Assembly (NCBI RefSeq): GCF_039503195.1
Contig: NZ_JBCJKP010000001.1
Coordinates: forward strand, 2,604,001-2,668,000
Source of the DNA: Streptomyces mirabilis
GTDB taxonomy: Bacteria; Actinomycetota; Actinomycetes; Streptomycetales; Streptomycetaceae
Direction of reading: 5' to 3'
Length of the DNA stretch: 64,000 nt
Shown here piece by piece: positions 40,669-48,012 of the stretch (positions within the stretch are counted from its first letter, which is position 1; each line of letters begins with the position of its first letter). The notes under the pieces are model-generated. The model was not told where the DNA came from. It ran no database searches and worked only from the letters and a program-made list of their open reading frames with translations. Both the position numbers and the translations under genes were made by a program.

Positions 40669-41967
40669 TCAACCCTTCCATACGGGTTCCGGCAACCCGA
40701 GGTGTGAGCGCAGCGTCGTGCCTGTGTATTCCGTGCGGAAGGCGCCCCGCTCCTGGAGCAGCGGGACCACCCGGTCCACGAACTCGTCCAGTCCGCCCGG
40801 GGTCAGATGGGGGACGAGGATGAAGCCGTCGGCGGCGCCGGCCGTCACGAACTCGTCGAGTTCGGCGGCGACCGTCTCCGGCGTGCCGACGAAGGACTGC
40901 CGCCCGGACGCCTCGATCACGGTCTGCCGGATGGACAGCCCCTTCGCACGCGACAGGGCCCGCCACCTCTCCGCCACCGCGAGGGGGTCGGCGACGCGCA
41001 CCCGCCCCCGCGCGAGGGCCGGCGCCGGCTCCGGGTCGATGTCGGGCAGGGGCCCGTCGGGGTCGTACGAGGAGAGGTCGACACCCCAGATCCGCTCCAG
41101 CGCGAGGAGCGCGTTCTGCGGGGAGACCTGCCGGTGGCGGATCTCGGCGGCCCGCTCCCGCGCGTCCGCCGCGGTGTCACCGAGCACGACGGTGACACCG
41201 GGCATGATCTTCAGGTCCTCGGGCGACCGCCCGTACGTCGCCAGCCGCCCCTTCACATCGGCGTAGAACTCCCGGCCGGCGTCCAGGGTCCCGCGCCGGG
41301 TGAAGACCACGTCCGCCGTGGCCGCGGCGAACTCCCGGCCCTCGTCCGAGTCCCCGGCCTGGATGACGACGGGCTGCCCCTGCGGTGAGCGCGGCAGCCC
41401 GAACTCCCCCGCGATGTCGAAGTGCCGCCCCTGATGGGCGAAGGGGCGCGCCACGCCTTCCGGCGTCCAGGAGTCCCACAGATCTCGTGCGGTGGCGACG
41501 AACTCGGCGGCGCGCGCATACCGGTCCGCGCGGTCGAGGAAGCCGCCGCGGCGGAAGTTCTCCCCGGTGAAGGCGTCGGAGGAGGTGACCACGTTCCAGG
41601 CGGCCCGGCCCCCGCTGAGGTGGTCCAGCGTGGCCAGTCTGCGGGCGAGTTCGTAGGGCTCGTTGAAGGTCGCGTCGACCGTGGCGGCGAGCCCGAGCCG
41701 CTCGGTGACGGCGGCGAGTGCGTTGAGCACGGTGATCGACTCCGGTCGGCCCACGACGTCCAGGTCGTGGATGCGCCCCTTGTACTCGCGCGGCCGCAAT
41801 CCCTCGGCGAGGAAGAAGAAGTCGAACAGGCCGCGTTCGGCGGTGCGCGCGAGGTGTTCGAAGGAGGCGAAGTCGATCTGGGACTTGGAGCGCGGGTCGG
41901 TCCAGACGGTGGTGCTGTTGACGCCCGGGAAGTGCGCCGCCAGATGCATGCGCGTACGTACGGTCAT
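40669..41967 (-). CDS. FMN-dependent monooxygenase, NtaA/SnaA/DszA family (LLM class)
   Basis: A 432-residue bacterial luciferase-like monooxygenase. The group signature is present: HLAAHFPGVNSTTVW, FFLAEGLRPREYKGRIHDLDVVGRPES, VDATFNEPYELARRLATLDHLSGGRAAWNVVTS, and the flavin-binding QGQPVVIQAGDSDEGREFAA. These two-component enzymes use FMNH2 from a separate reductase and O2 to oxidise C-N or C-S bonds (nitrilotriacetate, dibenzothiophene sulfone, S-alkyl-cysteines). Its ATG overlaps the stop of the second LLM gene (ATGA). Within this operon a C-S cleaving role on an imported organosulfur compound is the best inference. Confidence 0.92.
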   Translation of the reverse strand: MTVRTRMHLAAHFPGVNSTTVWTDPRSKSQIDFASFEHLARTAERGLFDFFFLAEGLRPREYKGRIHDLDVVGRPESITVLNALAAVTERLGLAATVDATFNEPYELARRLATLDHLSGGRAAWNVVTSSDAFTGENFRRGGFLDRADRYARAAEFVATARDLWDSWTPEGVARPFAHQGRHFDIAGEFGLPRSPQGQPVVIQAGDSDEGREFAAATADVVFTRRGTLDAGREFYADVKGRLATYGRSPEDLKIMPGVTVVLGDTAADARERAAEIRHRQVSPQNALLALERIWGVDLSSYDPDGPLPDIDPEPAPALARGRVRVADPLAVAERWRALSRAKGLSIRQTVIEASGRQSFVGTPETVAAELDEFVTAGAADGFILVPHLTPGGLDEFVDRVVPLLQERGAFRTEYTGTTLRSHLGLPEPVWKG

Positions 41968-43043
41968 GACGCTCCCCCTGTCACGGCGTACTGGTTGGCG
42001 GGCCGGGCCAGCCCCAGGTGCTCCCTGAGCGTGCTGCCCGGATAGAAGGTGCGGAACAGACCGCGGTGCTGGAGCAGCGCCACCGTTCCGTTCACGAGCC
42101 GCTCCAGGTCACGGTGCGGCTCGACCGGGGTGAGGTGGAAGCCGTCGACGGCCTCGGACGCGTGCCAGGCGGCGATCAGTTCGGCCAGGTCGACCGGGCC
42201 GCCCCGGTACAGCGGCCCCTGCGCGGTCTGCCGGGGACCGCCACCCCCGTGGCCCGGCTCGGCCGCGCGTTCCCCGTCGCCGAGGTCGACGACGAGTGAG
42301 CCGAGGACCCGCAGGGTGTCGGCGTCGCGGCCGAACTTGGCTGCCGCGTCCCGGAGTTCGGCCCGTACGGCCCGGGCGTGCGCGGGTCCCACGACCCGGA
42401 CGAGCGCCACGTCGGCATGCCGGGCGGCGACCCGCCGGGCGGGCCCCTCGGTGGCGTCGACGACCCGGACGGGGTGGCCCTGCGGGGGCCGCGGCACGAT
42501 CGAGGGGCCCTTCACGAAGAAGGTGGCGCCCTGGAAGTCGACGTGGTGCAGCTTGTCCCGGTCGACGAACCGGCCGGTGGCCTCGTCGCGTATCTCGGCG
42601 TCGTCCTCCCAGCTGTCCCAGAGCCGGGCGGCCACCTCGGCGATCTCGCCGGCCTCCCGCCACAGCGCGTCGGCGGGTGCCGCGTGCCGGCGGCCGAAGA
42701 GTCGGGCCTCGCCCTCGGTCGTCGACACGTCGAGCTGCCAGCCGGCCCGGCCGCGGCTGACCCAGTCGAGGGTCGCCACCGCCGCCTGGACGTGGAAGGG
42801 CTCGGTGTGGGTGGTGGTCACGGTCGGCACCAGACCGATCCGGCGGGTGGCGGGCGCGACACGGGAGAGCACGGCGAGCGCGTCGGGCCCGGGGCGCGCG
42901 AAGGTGTCGCCGAGCGTCACGAAGTCGAGCCCGCCACGCTCCGCGAGCTGCGCCGGCCCGACGTACGAGGCGGCGTCGAAGGCCGCCTGTTGATCGAGGG
43001 CGGCGGCCAGGTGCAGCAGCCCCCGGCCGTGCGGTGCGGTCAT
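41964..43043 (-). CDS. Second LLM-class flavin-dependent monooxygenase
   Basis: A 359-residue luciferase-like flavin monooxygenase from a different subgroup than its neighbour. GLLHLAAALDQQAAFDAASY, AERGGLDFVTLGDTFARPGPDAL, ATLDWVSRGRAGWQLDVSTTEGEARLFG and HPVRVVDATEGPARRVAARH mark the barrel. It carries an insertion of about 60 residues (GERAAEPGHGGGGPRQ region) before the last helix. AAAGG precedes the ATG, 51 bp after the ABC ATPase stop. Paired LLM enzymes of this kind occur in operons for sulfur scavenging, where one acts on the imported substrate and the other on its product. The order of action is not deducible. Confidence 0.9.
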   Translation of the reverse strand: MTAPHGRGLLHLAAALDQQAAFDAASYVGPAQLAERGGLDFVTLGDTFARPGPDALAVLSRVAPATRRIGLVPTVTTTHTEPFHVQAAVATLDWVSRGRAGWQLDVSTTEGEARLFGRRHAAPADALWREAGEIAEVAARLWDSWEDDAEIRDEATGRFVDRDKLHHVDFQGATFFVKGPSIVPRPPQGHPVRVVDATEGPARRVAARHADVALVRVVGPAHARAVRAELRDAAAKFGRDADTLRVLGSLVVDLGDGERAAEPGHGGGGPRQTAQGPLYRGGPVDLAELIAAWHASEAVDGFHLTPVEPHRDLERLVNGTVALLQHRGLFRTFYPGSTLREHLGLARPANQYAVTGGAS

Positions 43044-43094
43044 ATCGGGTGAAACCTTTCTCCGGTCATCCGATCAGAGCTCCCTGGTGAGGGA

Positions 43095-43856
43095 TCAAAG
43101 AACCTTGGACAGGAACGACCGCGTCCGTTCGTGCCGCGGCCGGTCGAGTACGTCACCGGGGGCGCCCTGTTCGACGATCCGCCCGTCGTCCATGAAGACG
43201 ACGGTGTCGGCGACCTCCCGGGCGAACCCGATCTCGTGCGTGACGACGATCATCGTGGTGCCTTGGTGGGCCAGGTCCTTGATGACGTCGAGGACTTCGC
43301 CGACCAGCTCGGGGTCGAGCGCCGAGGTCGGCTCGTCGAAGAGCAGCAGCTTCGGTCCCAGGGCGAGCGCGCGGGCGATGGCGACGCGTTGCTGCTGGCC
43401 GCCGGAGAGCTGCTTCGGGTAGGAGTCGGCCTTGTCGGCGAGCCCCACCCGGTCGAGCAGCGCCCGCGCCGCCTCGACGGCGTCCTTGCGCGGACGCTTC
43501 AGCGCGGAGACCGGGGCCTCGACGAGGTTGTCCAGCACGGTGAGGTGCGGGAAGAGGTTGAAGTTCTGGAAGACGAACCCGATGCGGGTGCGCTGCCTCA
43601 GGATCTCGCGCTCGCGCAACTCGTACAGCTTGTCGCCGGAGCGCCGGTAGCCGACCAGCGAGCCGTCGACGCTGATGCGGCCCCGGTCCACCTTCTCCAG
43701 GTGGTTGATGGTGCGCAGCAGCGTGGACTTGCCGGAGCCGGACGGGCCGAGGATCACGGTGACCTCGCCGGTGCGCACCGCGAGGTCGATGCCCTTGAGC
43801 ACCTCCAGTGGGCCGAAGCTCTTGTGGACGGACCTGATGTCGACCATGAAGGTCAT
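43095..43856 (-). CDS. Amino-acid-type ABC transporter ATP-binding protein (GlnQ/TcyN-like)
   Basis: A 253-residue ATPase of the polar-amino-acid importer family. Motifs include Walker A GPSGSGKSTLLRTINHLE, the Q-loop FVFQNFNLFPHLTVLDN, signature QLSGGQQQRVAIARALAL, Walker B LLLFDEPTSALDPELV, the H-loop IVVTHEIGFAREVADTVVFM, and DGRIVEQGAPGDVL. AAGGGA lies upstream of the ATG at 43856; a second ATG three codons on is possible. It lies between the FAD protein and the monooxygenases. With the permease (45654-46511) and the divergent solute-binding lipoprotein it makes a complete importer. Confidence 0.93.
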   Translation of the reverse strand: MTFMVDIRSVHKSFGPLEVLKGIDLAVRTGEVTVILGPSGSGKSTLLRTINHLEKVDRGRISVDGSLVGYRRSGDKLYELREREILRQRTRIGFVFQNFNLFPHLTVLDNLVEAPVSALKRPRKDAVEAARALLDRVGLADKADSYPKQLSGGQQQRVAIARALALGPKLLLFDEPTSALDPELVGEVLDVIKDLAHQGTTMIVVTHEIGFAREVADTVVFMDDGRIVEQGAPGDVLDRPRHERTRSFLSKVL

Positions 43857-43902
43857 CGCGTGAATCCCTTGTACTGGCAGTGGAGTTGACGGTCGGGATG
43901 GG

Positions 43903-45657
43903 TTACGCGACGGCCCGGCACGCAAGGTCGCGCAGGAACACCAGCGCGGCTCGCGCGGTGGCGTCGTTCTGCCGGAACGCCGGCCCGCCGGTGCGCGGCC
44001 GGGTGAAGGCGCCGGGGGTACGTACGTCGGTGTAGGGCCCGAGTGCGAAGCGCCGCGGATGCGGCCGGCCGCCCCGGTCGAGGATCCGCCCGTCGGAGCG
44101 GTCCACCCGCAGCAGCCCCTCCGGGGTCTCGACGGCCCCGTCGTCGTGCAGTTCACGCAGCAGCGGGTCGAGGGCCCGCCCGACGGTGGGCTCGGGCAGC
44201 CGCGCCTCGACGAGCGCCCGCGCCTCGATCGTCTCGCCCGGCACGGTCGCGCTCGACGCCCGGAACACCCCGTCCTCGGCGACCACGGCCACGTCCGCGC
44301 CCACGAACCGCACGACGCCGGCCCGGGAGAGCGCGAGCATCTGCCGCAGCCGGGGTCCGGGCGGCCCGGAGGCGAGGTGGCTGAAGAAGCCGTGCCACCA
44401 GGGTCCGACGTCTCCGAGCCGGATCAACTGCCCGTAGACGGAGAGGAGTCCGAGAAAGACGGCCAGGTCAGGGCTGTTTCCGGGATCATGGCGGCGACGC
44501 AGATCTCCCTCGACGTACGCCCGGAGCCCGTCCTGGAACTCCTCGTGCGACGCGTACCGCGCCCCGTCCAGCGGACGGTCGAGCGCCGCGAGGTCGAGCC
44601 GGTCGGCGGGGTCGGGCACGGCGGATGTCACGAGCGCCTCGCGCTCCGCCGCCTCCCCTGCCGCGTACTTCTCCTCGAAGTCGGTCCAGGCGATCGCCGT
44701 CCGTTCGGGGTGGACGGTGAACAGCCGGTGGTAGTGCGCGAACCCCAGCTCCTTCTGGATCGACGGCCACACGTCCCGCCGGAAGTCGAAGCCCTCCGGC
44801 CGCGCCAGCAGCGCGTCGACCTCGGCGGGCCCGAAGAACCGTGGCAGCGGCGGCCGTTCACCGGTCCAGTCGTAACCGATCTTCGAGTGGTACGGCACTC
44901 CGCGCCGCGATCCGACGTACAGCACCGGTTCCCGCCCCGACGGAAGGTAGGTGTCACCGTCGTACCGCCCGCCCCGCCCCTCCGTGAGCAGCACCATCAG
45001 GTCGACGAAGGCGAGCCCGAAGCCGCGCACGAGGACGGGTTCGCCGGGCGCGAGCGAGGACAGGTCGCTGTCGGCGGTGAAGTCGGGCGGCAGATGGACC
45101 AGGTCGTGGGCATGGGCGTACGTCGCCAACTCGCCCTGCTCCTCGTCGAGTTCGGCGTCGAGGTGGCCGATCGTGAGAACGACGAGGTCGGCGAGGAGGG
45201 GACGCGGACGGCCCTCCAGCCACACCTGCTGGCGCCCCTCGCGCGGGCCGCTGACACGCAGGGCCCTGCACGGGTGATGGTGGACGGTGACGTCCGGCGG
45301 CAGGGCGGCCACGGCCTGCTCGTGCACCCAGCTCAGGTATGCCCCTTGCAGCTGCCGGTCGGCGAAGGTACGGCCGTCGATGGCCGCCCATTCGTGCAGC
45401 GTGGGACCGGGGCGCACGGGCCCGTCCATGACCACCGTCTCATCGGTGAACATGGTGACGTCCTCGGCGTGCGAGTTCATCCACAGCAGCGGCGACTGCG
45501 CCTCGCGCCAGATGCGTCCGGCGCCCGGCGGATAGGGGTCGACGAGATGGATGTCGAGTCCCGAACCGGCGTACAGCTCGGGCGCGTTGGCGGCGATGCG
45601 TTCGATGAGACCGGTCCCCCGCGGCCCGGCCCCGACGATCACGAGAGAGGGCTTCAC
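43903..45657 (-). CDS. FAD/NAD(P)-binding protein of the NAD_binding_9 family
   Basis: A 584-residue flavoprotein-like enzyme. The N-terminal dinucleotide motif is VIVGAGPRGTGLIERIAANA, followed by DIHLVDPYPPGAGRIWR and WMNSHAEDVTMFTDE. A second nucleotide-binding segment is LVVLTIGHLDAELDEEQ, with VLVRGFGLAFVDLMVLLTEG further on. This family (FAD-NAD(P)-binding, HI0933/lysine-hydroxylase-like) includes N- and S-oxidising enzymes. The GTG at 45657 overlaps the permease stop (GTGA), so the gene is placed inside the importer operon. It may oxidise the imported compound itself; it has no flavin-reductase domain, so it is unlikely to be the FMNH2 source for the LLM enzymes. Confidence 0.85.
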   Translation of the reverse strand: MKPSLVIVGAGPRGTGLIERIAANAPELYAGSGLDIHLVDPYPPGAGRIWREAQSPLLWMNSHAEDVTMFTDETVVMDGPVRPGPTLHEWAAIDGRTFADRQLQGAYLSWVHEQAVAALPPDVTVHHHPCRALRVSGPREGRQQVWLEGRPRPLLADLVVLTIGHLDAELDEEQGELATYAHAHDLVHLPPDFTADSDLSSLAPGEPVLVRGFGLAFVDLMVLLTEGRGGRYDGDTYLPSGREPVLYVGSRRGVPYHSKIGYDWTGERPPLPRFFGPAEVDALLARPEGFDFRRDVWPSIQKELGFAHYHRLFTVHPERTAIAWTDFEEKYAAGEAAEREALVTSAVPDPADRLDLAALDRPLDGARYASHEEFQDGLRAYVEGDLRRRHDPGNSPDLAVFLGLLSVYGQLIRLGDVGPWWHGFFSHLASGPPGPRLRQMLALSRAGVVRFVGADVAVVAEDGVFRASSATVPGETIEARALVEARLPEPTVGRALDPLLRELHDDGAVETPEGLLRVDRSDGRILDRGGRPHPRRFALGPYTDVRTPGAFTRPRTGGPAFRQNDATARAALVFLRDLACRAVA

Positions 45658-46511
45658 CGGGTGCGCTCCGAGCCGCGCGCGTAGTGCTTCTCGACGTAGT
45701 ACTGGCCGAGGCCGAGGACGGAGGTGACGACGGTGTACCAGATGGTGGCGACCATCAGCAGCGGGATGACCTGGTAGGTGCGGTGGTAGACCAGCTGCAC
45801 CGAGAAGAGCAGGTCCTGCACGGCGATGACGCTGATGATCGAGGTGCCCTTGAGGGTGCCGATCAGCATGTTCCCGGCGGGCGGCACGAGGGAGCGCATC
45901 GCCTGCGGCAGCACGATCCGCCACCAGCGGCGCCACCGGCTCAGACCGAGCGCCTGCGCGGCCTCGATCTGCCCGCGGTCGACGGAGAGGATGCCACCGC
46001 GCACCACCTCGGCGGCGTACGCGGCCTCGTGCAGGGTGAGCCCGATGATCGCGACCGCGATCGGGGTGAACAGATTGACCGTCTTCACGCCGAGGAGCTC
46101 GGGATACAGCGCCCCGATGTTGAACCACAGCAGCAACTGCACCAGGATCGGAATCGACCGGAACAGCCACACATATCCCCAACTGACGCTGCGCAGCACG
46201 GGATTGGCGGACAACCGGGCCGCCGCGAGCAGCGTCCCCAGCGCGAAGCCGAGCACCATCACCACAGCGGTCAGCCACAGGGTGAGCCACAGGCCGCGCA
46301 GCACGGAGTCCGAGGTGAAGTAGTCACCGACCACCCCCCACTGGAACGCCTTGTTGCGGACCACGGAGGTGACGGCGAGCCCGAGCAGGACGAGTACGGC
46401 GACGGCTGCCGTCCACTGGCCCAGTCGGCGCTGCGGAACGATCCGCAGGGAGTCGGCCTGCTCCGGTATGTCCGGTGCGGCGGATGTTTTGGCGAGGGTG
46501 TCGGAAGACAT
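45654..46511 (-). CDS. Amino-acid-type ABC transporter permease (HisM/TcyL-like)
   Basis: A 285-residue permease. A 45-residue cytoplasmic N-terminus (ending RIVPQRRLGQW) precedes five or six helices. The first (TAAVAVLVLLGLAVTSVVR) is an extra one before the family domain. The HisMQ core shows SDSVLRGLWLTLWLTAVVMV, YVWLFRSIPILVQLLLWF, LTLHEAAYAAEVVRGGILSV and the EAA loop EAAQALGLSRWRRWWRIVLPQ. It is the first gene of the minus-strand operon. The ATG at 46511 has GGAG about ten bases upstream. It diverges from the binding-protein gene across 433 bp of regulatory DNA. Confidence 0.92.
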   Translation of the reverse strand: MSSDTLAKTSAAPDIPEQADSLRIVPQRRLGQWTAAVAVLVLLGLAVTSVVRNKAFQWGVVGDYFTSDSVLRGLWLTLWLTAVVMVLGFALGTLLAAARLSANPVLRSVSWGYVWLFRSIPILVQLLLWFNIGALYPELLGVKTVNLFTPIAVAIIGLTLHEAAYAAEVVRGGILSVDRGQIEAAQALGLSRWRRWWRIVLPQAMRSLVPPAGNMLIGTLKGTSIISVIAVQDLLFSVQLVYHRTYQVIPLLMVATIWYTVVTSVLGLGQYYVEKHYARGSERTR

Positions 46512-46710
46512 GCGAAGACTCCGTGACGTAGTCGAACACGGGTGGATGCCTTCACACGAAGCGCCTCGCGGCGCAGTACGGCCGAGCCCCTCAGCAGGGC
46601 CGTCCACCGAGAGTACGGGCCCGTTTCCCCCGCTGTCAAGGCTGTCCATACTGTGAGCCGTACGTCTCAAGTCGGTTGACGCACAACCGGATGCCTGTTC
46701 CACTTGCCCC

Positions 46711-46782
46711 ATGCATCCACAGCAGTGGCTGGTCAAGCGCTCCCACATCGACTTCGGTCGAGTGTGGTCCTCTTCCTGTTGA
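46711..46782 (+). CDS. 23-residue leader peptide, probable cysteine-responsive attenuator
   Basis: The ORF MHPQQWLVKRSHIDFGRV continues WSSSC and stops directly after a TGT Cys codon. The KRxHIDFxRVxSxxC pattern matches short leader peptides that I recall being annotated upstream of sulfur-metabolism genes in streptomycetes ([RK]RHVDLxRVxSxxC). It lies 163 bp before the binding-protein ATG and is too short to be an enzyme. Ribosome stalling at the terminal Cys codon when Cys-tRNA is scarce would be the natural switch. A ribosome site is not obvious. Confidence 0.7.
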   Translation: MHPQQWLVKRSHIDFGRVWSSSC

Positions 46783-46808
46783 GCTGACCCACTGCGCGCC
46801 CCGATCGC

Positions 46809-46824
46809 TTGATCCCCTGATCAA
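46809..46824. promoter_or_regulatory. Inverted repeat between leader peptide and binding-protein gene
   Basis: TTGATC (46809-46814) pairs with GATCAA (46819-46824) around 4 bases. It could be part of an attenuator structure or a protein-binding site. Confidence 0.35.
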
Positions 46825-46944
46825 TCCGATCGCCCGATCCCTTGGTCGACCGGGCGCCCTTCGCGTTCTCCCTCCCTCTCGCCTTCACACGCGCACCCCT
46901 CCCCTCGGGTTCTGCTCACTCTTGCTCTCAGGAGACCGCACACC

Positions 46945-47898
46945 ATGCGTACGTCCACGCGTACCCGTTATCGGCATTTTGCGCCTTTTGCCCTCATCAC
47001 CTCGACGGCCCTGCTCCTCACGGCATGCGGCTCCGGCTCGGACGACACGACCGGCGCCGCGGCGAATGCGGCGGCCAAGGCCGACAAGATCCCCACCACG
47101 GACGTCGTCTCGGCCGTCCCGAAGGACGAGGCCGCCGCCAAGCTGCTCCCGTCCGGCGTCACCAGCCTCACCGTGGCGGTCGCCGTCGGCGGTACGCCAC
47201 CCGGAACGACGTACCTGGACGACGGCAAGACGCTGACGGGCCAGGACGTCGACTTCGCGGACGCCGTGGCCAAGGTGCTCGGTATCGAACTCAAGACGGA
47301 ACAGGCCGGTTTCGAGGCGATCCTGCCGGCCCTGGACAGCGGCAAGTACGACTTCGGGGCCAGCAACTTCGGTGTCACCGACGAGCGGCGCAAGACGATC
47401 GACTTCGTCACCTACATCAACGACGGCCAGGGCTTCGCCACGCGCTCCGACAGCAAGTTGGCCAAGATCACCGACCTCGATCAGCTGTGCGGCCTGAACG
47501 TCGCGACCGGAGCGGGCACCACTTTCGAGGCGACGCTGGAGGAGAACAAGAAGGTCTGCACCGACGCCGGCAAGAAGGCGTACAAGGTGCAGACCTACAG
47601 CGAGCAGGGCGCGATCTGGTCGTCACTCCAACAGGGCCGCAGCGACCTCGTGATGAGCACCATCAACGGCCTGCGCTACGCCGTCGCCCACCAACAGGGC
47701 GTCAAGTTCCTCAACGAGTACCACCGCCTCGACGTCGGCTTCGCCTTCAAGAAGGACACGAAGCTGGCACCGGCCTTCCAGGCGGCGGTGAACAAGCTGA
47801 TCGCGGACGGCACGTACGACAGGATCCTCAAGAAGTGGGGGACGACGGGTTCCGCGATAGGGAAGTCGCAGATCTCGCCGCCGGAACTGAAGAACTAG
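46945..47898 (+). CDS. Solute-binding lipoprotein of an amino-acid-type ABC importer
   Basis: A 317-residue periplasmic-binding-protein type 3 lipoprotein. The lipobox LLTAC (Cys near residue 28) ends the signal peptide and anchors it to the membrane. The PBP domain shows LTVAVAVGGTPPGTTYLDDG, LTGQDVDFADAVAKVLGIEL, GFEAILPALDSGKYDFGASN, DERRKTIDFVTYINDG, and closes with FQAAVNKLIADGTYDRILKKWG. TDERR and the Asp in the GQDVDFADA region are positions that contact amino-acid ligands in this family. CAGGAG precedes the ATG. The gene diverges from the permease operon and lies behind a Cys-ending leader peptide. A terminator follows. The ligand is probably a cysteine derivative, by inference. Confidence 0.92.
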   Translation: MRTSTRTRYRHFAPFALITSTALLLTACGSGSDDTTGAAANAAAKADKIPTTDVVSAVPKDEAAAKLLPSGVTSLTVAVAVGGTPPGTTYLDDGKTLTGQDVDFADAVAKVLGIELKTEQAGFEAILPALDSGKYDFGASNFGVTDERRKTIDFVTYINDGQGFATRSDSKLAKITDLDQLCGLNVATGAGTTFEATLEENKKVCTDAGKKAYKVQTYSEQGAIWSSLQQGRSDLVMSTINGLRYAVAHQQGVKFLNEYHRLDVGFAFKKDTKLAPAFQAAVNKLIADGTYDRILKKWGTTGSAIGKSQISPPELKN

Positions 47899-47908
47899 GC
47901 ACGCCTGC

Positions 47909-47932
47909 CCCCGCGCCCGAAAGGGCGCGGGG
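47909..47932 (+). terminator. GNRA-loop terminator after the binding-protein gene
   Basis: CCCCGCGCCC (47909-47918) pairs perfectly with GGGCGCGGGG (47923-47932) around GAAA, ten bases after the stop and before the convergent DUF5685 gene. Confidence 0.75.
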
Positions 47933-48012
47933 CGGAGACAGCAGCCCCCCGAATGAGCAGGCCCGAACCGCTGCGGCCGCGTGATCGCCCACGCCGCCGT
48001 ATACGAGGTTCG

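Larger units (their letters stand above)
46512..46944. other. 433-bp divergent regulatory region between permease and binding-protein genes
   Basis: It contains a leader-peptide ORF on the plus strand (46711-46782) and an inverted repeat TTGATC-N4-GATCAA at 46809-46824 within a cluster of GATC words. The long C/T-rich segment before the binding-protein gene includes CTCAGGAG as ribosome site. CATACT near 46648 could be a -10. No comparable leader peptide was found facing the permease. Confidence 0.6.

Noticed and set aside
45654..46748. 79-residue N-terminal extension of the ABC permease to 46748
   Set aside because: The extension crosses the divergent regulatory region and lacks conserved sequence; ATG 46511 has a ribosome site.
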